NCBI RefSeq assembly: GCF_006547045.1
Contig: NZ_CP041242.1
Coordinates: forward strand, 2,614,001-2,678,000
Reading direction: 5' to 3'
Length of the DNA stretch: 64,000 nt
Source: Lysobacter alkalisoli
Lineage (GTDB): Bacteria; Pseudomonadota; Gammaproteobacteria; Xanthomonadales; Xanthomonadaceae
The notes beneath the pieces are model-generated. The model saw nothing but the letters and a program-made list of their open reading frames with translations. It was not told the origin of the DNA and made no database searches. Both the position numbers and the translations under genes were made by a program. Shown here one piece after another: positions 62,178 to 64,000 of this stretch. Numbering within the stretch: position 1 is the stretch's first letter; each line of letters begins with the position of its first letter.

Positions 62178-62203
62178 GCAAAAGCCCCGGCAGGCCGGGG
62201 CTT
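62178..62203 (-). terminator. Terminator after rplQ (minus strand)
   Basis: A 9-bp stem (62182-62190 with 62195-62203, 4-nt loop) is followed on the minus strand by TTTTGCATG. It lies 57 nt past rplQ and ends the alpha operon. Confidence 0.8.
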
Positions 62204-62260
62204 CGCAACACATCGTCACGATGGCAGCCGGGGCGGGAATATCACCGCCGGGCTGAGGAC

Positions 62261-62641
62261 TTACTCGACGGCTTCGGCGACCTGCGGGCGATCGACCAGC
62301 TCGACATAGGCCATCGGCGCATTGTCACCCGCGCGGAAGCCGCACTTGAGGATGCGCAGGTAGCCGCCCGGACGCTCGCGGTAACGCGGCCCCAGCTCGA
62401 CGAACAGGGTGCCGACCGCTTCCTTGTCGCGCAGGCGCGCGAATGCAAGGCGGCGATTGGCCACGCCGTCGGCCTTGGCGAGGGTGATCAGCGGCTCGGC
62501 AACGCGACGCAGCTCCTTCGCCTTGGGCAAGGTGGTGCGGATCAGGCCGTGCTTGAACAGGGACGCAGCCATGTTGCGGAACATCGCTTCGCGATGCGCG
62601 CTGGTGCGGTTGAATTTGCGACCGGATTTCTGGTGGCGCAT
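62261..62641 (-). CDS. rplQ: 50S ribosomal protein L17
   Basis: 126 residues from ATG at 62641 (AGGAA site upstream). [17 protein letters not shown]-type start, [16 protein letters not shown] and GGYLRILK match L17. Last gene of the rpsD-rpoA-rplQ run. Confidence 0.97.
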   Translation of the reverse strand: MRHQKSGRKFNRTSAHREAMFRNMAASLFKHGLIRTTLPKAKELRRVAEPLITLAKADGVANRRLAFARLRDKEAVGTLFVELGPRYRERPGGYLRILKCGFRAGDNAPMAYVELVDRPQVAEAVE

Positions 62642-62827
62642 GATCTGGATTCCTGGTGAATGTTGGACCGTTGGATTTCGCTGTCGCCATCCAGGCGTTG
62701 GAACATCGGGCTGCGGGTGGCCCTTGCCGACCCTCCGTGGGCGGCGTGCCGCGGGCCTTCTGGCCCGTCGGCGCTGGTCTTGCAATCGGCGTGGTCCGCA
62801 GCGGGCCGCAGACCACGCGCAGGTCTA

Positions 62828-63826
62828 TCAGCCCATCATCCCGTGCGAGGCAATCCCCGCCGGCGGCCAGTTCTCGAGCTTCATCCCAAGCGAAAGACCG
62901 CGCTGGGCGAGGACTTCCTTGATCTCGGTCAACGACTTCTTGCCAAGATTCGGGGTCTTGAGCAGCTCGACCTCGGTCTTCTGGATCAGATCGCCGACGT
63001 AGTAGATGCTCTCGGCCTTCAGGCAGTTGGCCGAACGCACGGTCAGCTCCAGGTCGTCGATCGGACGCAGCAGGATCGGGTCGACGCCACCGGTCTGCGG
63101 CTTGGCCTGACCACGATCGCGCTGGGTGAAGTCGCCGAACACCGACAACTGGTCGGTGAGGATGTCGGCGGCGGTGCGCACGGCTTCCTCTGCGTCGATG
63201 GTGCCGTTGGTCTCGATGTCCAGCACCAGCTTGTCAAGGTCGGTGCGCTGCTCGACACGGGCGGCTTCGACCGCGTAGGCCACGCGACGGACCGGGCTGA
63301 AGCTGGCATCCAGCATCAGGCGGCCGATCGCACGGGTGTCCTCGTCGGGACGGCGACGGGCCGCAGCAGGCTGGTAGCCAAAGCCGCGCTCGATCTTCAG
63401 GCGCATGTTGATCGCGGTGTCCTTGGTCAGGTGCGCGATCACGTGCTCGGTATTGAGGATCTCGACGTTGTGGTCGGCCTTGATGTCGCCGGCCGTGACC
63501 ACGCCCGGACCCTGCTTGCTCAGGACCAGGGTCGCAGTCTCGCCGGTATGCATGCGAATGGCGACGTCCTTGAGGTTCAACAGCACCTCGAGCACGTCCT
63601 CCTGCAGGCCTTCCACGGTGGTGTACTCGTGCAGCACGCCGTCAATCTCGACTTCGGTGATGGCGAAGCCGGGGATCGAGGACAACAGCACGCGGCGCAA
63701 CGCGTTGCCGAGGGTGTGGCCGTAACCGCGCTCCAGCGGCTCGATCACGACCTTGGCGCGGTTGCCGTTGAGGCGTTCGATCTGGGGACCGCGAGGACGC
63801 AGTACCTGATTGGCGGTAACCGTCAT
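62828..63826 (-). CDS. rpoA: RNA polymerase alpha subunit
   Basis: 332 residues from ATG at 63826 (AGGAG upstream). N-terminal assembly domain ([16 protein letters not shown]-like, with [11 protein letters not shown]) and C-terminal DNA-binding domain ([20 protein letters not shown], then [13 protein letters not shown]). Alpha is the scaffold of RNA polymerase and contacts regulators and UP elements. Between rpsD and rplQ as usual. Confidence 0.98.
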   Translation of the reverse strand: MTVTANQVLRPRGPQIERLNGNRAKVVIEPLERGYGHTLGNALRRVLLSSIPGFAITEVEIDGVLHEYTTVEGLQEDVLEVLLNLKDVAIRMHTGETATLVLSKQGPGVVTAGDIKADHNVEILNTEHVIAHLTKDTAINMRLKIERGFGYQPAAARRRPDEDTRAIGRLMLDASFSPVRRVAYAVEAARVEQRTDLDKLVLDIETNGTIDAEEAVRTAADILTDQLSVFGDFTQRDRGQAKPQTGGVDPILLRPIDDLELTVRSANCLKAESIYYVGDLIQKTEVELLKTPNLGKKSLTEIKEVLAQRGLSLGMKLENWPPAGIASHGMMG

Positions 63827-63881
63827 GTTTGGGGGTCTCCTGCGAGCCTCCGGTGGGGGAACCGGAGGCACGTGAAATGGA

Positions 63882-64000
63882 TTACTTCGAGTACAGCTCG
63901 ACGATCAGCGCTTCGTTGATGTCGGACGGCAGGTCGGCCCGATCCGGGACGGCCTTGAACACACCACTGAACTTCTTGCTGTCGACCTCGACCCAGGCCG
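63882..64000 (-). CDS. rpsD: 30S ribosomal protein S4, C-terminal fragment (cut by window edge)
   Basis: The last 38 residues plus TAA (complement of 63882-63884) are inside the window; the rest is beyond the right edge. The tail [17 protein letters not shown], then [18 protein letters not shown] is that of S4. It precedes rpoA by 55 nt, the normal alpha-operon order. S4 nucleates 30S assembly and regulates this operon in E. coli. Confidence 0.93.
   Translation of the reverse strand, partial: AWVEVDSKKFSGVFKAVPDRADLPSDINEALIVELYSK

Overview
The window is a chromosomal segment of a GC-rich gammaproteobacterium, most likely a member of the Lysobacteraceae/Xanthomonadaceae (Lysobacter, Luteimonas and Pseudoxanthomonas relatives are all possible). 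Pointers are the protein sequences, a class II DAHP synthase, SCPU-type pilus genes, STN-type TonB-dependent receptors with FecR and an ECF sigma factor, and intergenic hairpin repeats of the kind seen in that family. Genus is not resolved. Almost every base belongs to a gene. There is no rRNA, tRNA, CRISPR array, prophage or intact insertion sequence.

Layout. 1-3668: end of a chaperone-usher pilus cluster (chaperone tail, usher, two-domain spore coat U protein). 3739-5970: rpsB-tsf from a strong sigma70-like promoter and a 230-nt leader, closed by a hairpin terminator. 6251-14140 (minus): an accessory block, ECF sigma factor - FecR - STN/TonB receptor - subtilisin autotransporter, placed between tsf and pyrH where other genomes usually have nothing. 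14501-32527: the conserved pyrH-frr-uppS-cdsA-dxr-rseP-bamA-lpxD-fabZ-lpxA-lpxB-rnhB-dnaE run, with a CDF metal exporter inserted between pyrH and frr and a YkvA-domain gene between rnhB and dnaE. 32599-38551: a DUF4349 lipoprotein, accA, an S26 peptidase, tilS, xseB, ispA and a DUF4870 membrane protein. 38645-48418: pmbA/darP and the maf-rng-yhdP-tldD group. 48746-53921: a SIMPL protein, a TonB protein and the lptE-holA-nadD-rsfS-rlmH operon. 54563-62074: mdh, an anchored glutaredoxin, an aminotransferase, ppiB, typA, DAHP synthase and dsbB. 62261-64000: the end of the alpha operon (rpsD, rpoA, rplQ).

How the genes work together. The centre of the window builds the envelope: Dxr and IspA make isoprenoid precursors and farnesyl diphosphate, UppS makes the C55 carrier, CdsA makes CDP-diacylglycerol, AccA and FabZ serve fatty-acid synthesis, LpxD/A/B make lipid A, and BamA, LptE and YhdP assemble or supply the outer membrane. 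The accessory block and the pilus cluster face the outside.

Most notable are palindromic repeats. A hairpin with 14-nt arms, like those known around REP-type transposases, lies in frame inside ispA and adds about 20 residues. A 282-bp unit with imperfect terminal inverted repeats holds a perfect 28-bp palindrome between tilS and xseB. A mosaic repeat at 54.03-54.46 kb carries two long hairpins; a deleted copy (49.63-49.82 kb) and a fragment (50.59-50.62 kb) bracket tonB. The S26 peptidase has glutamine where the catalytic lysine is expected.
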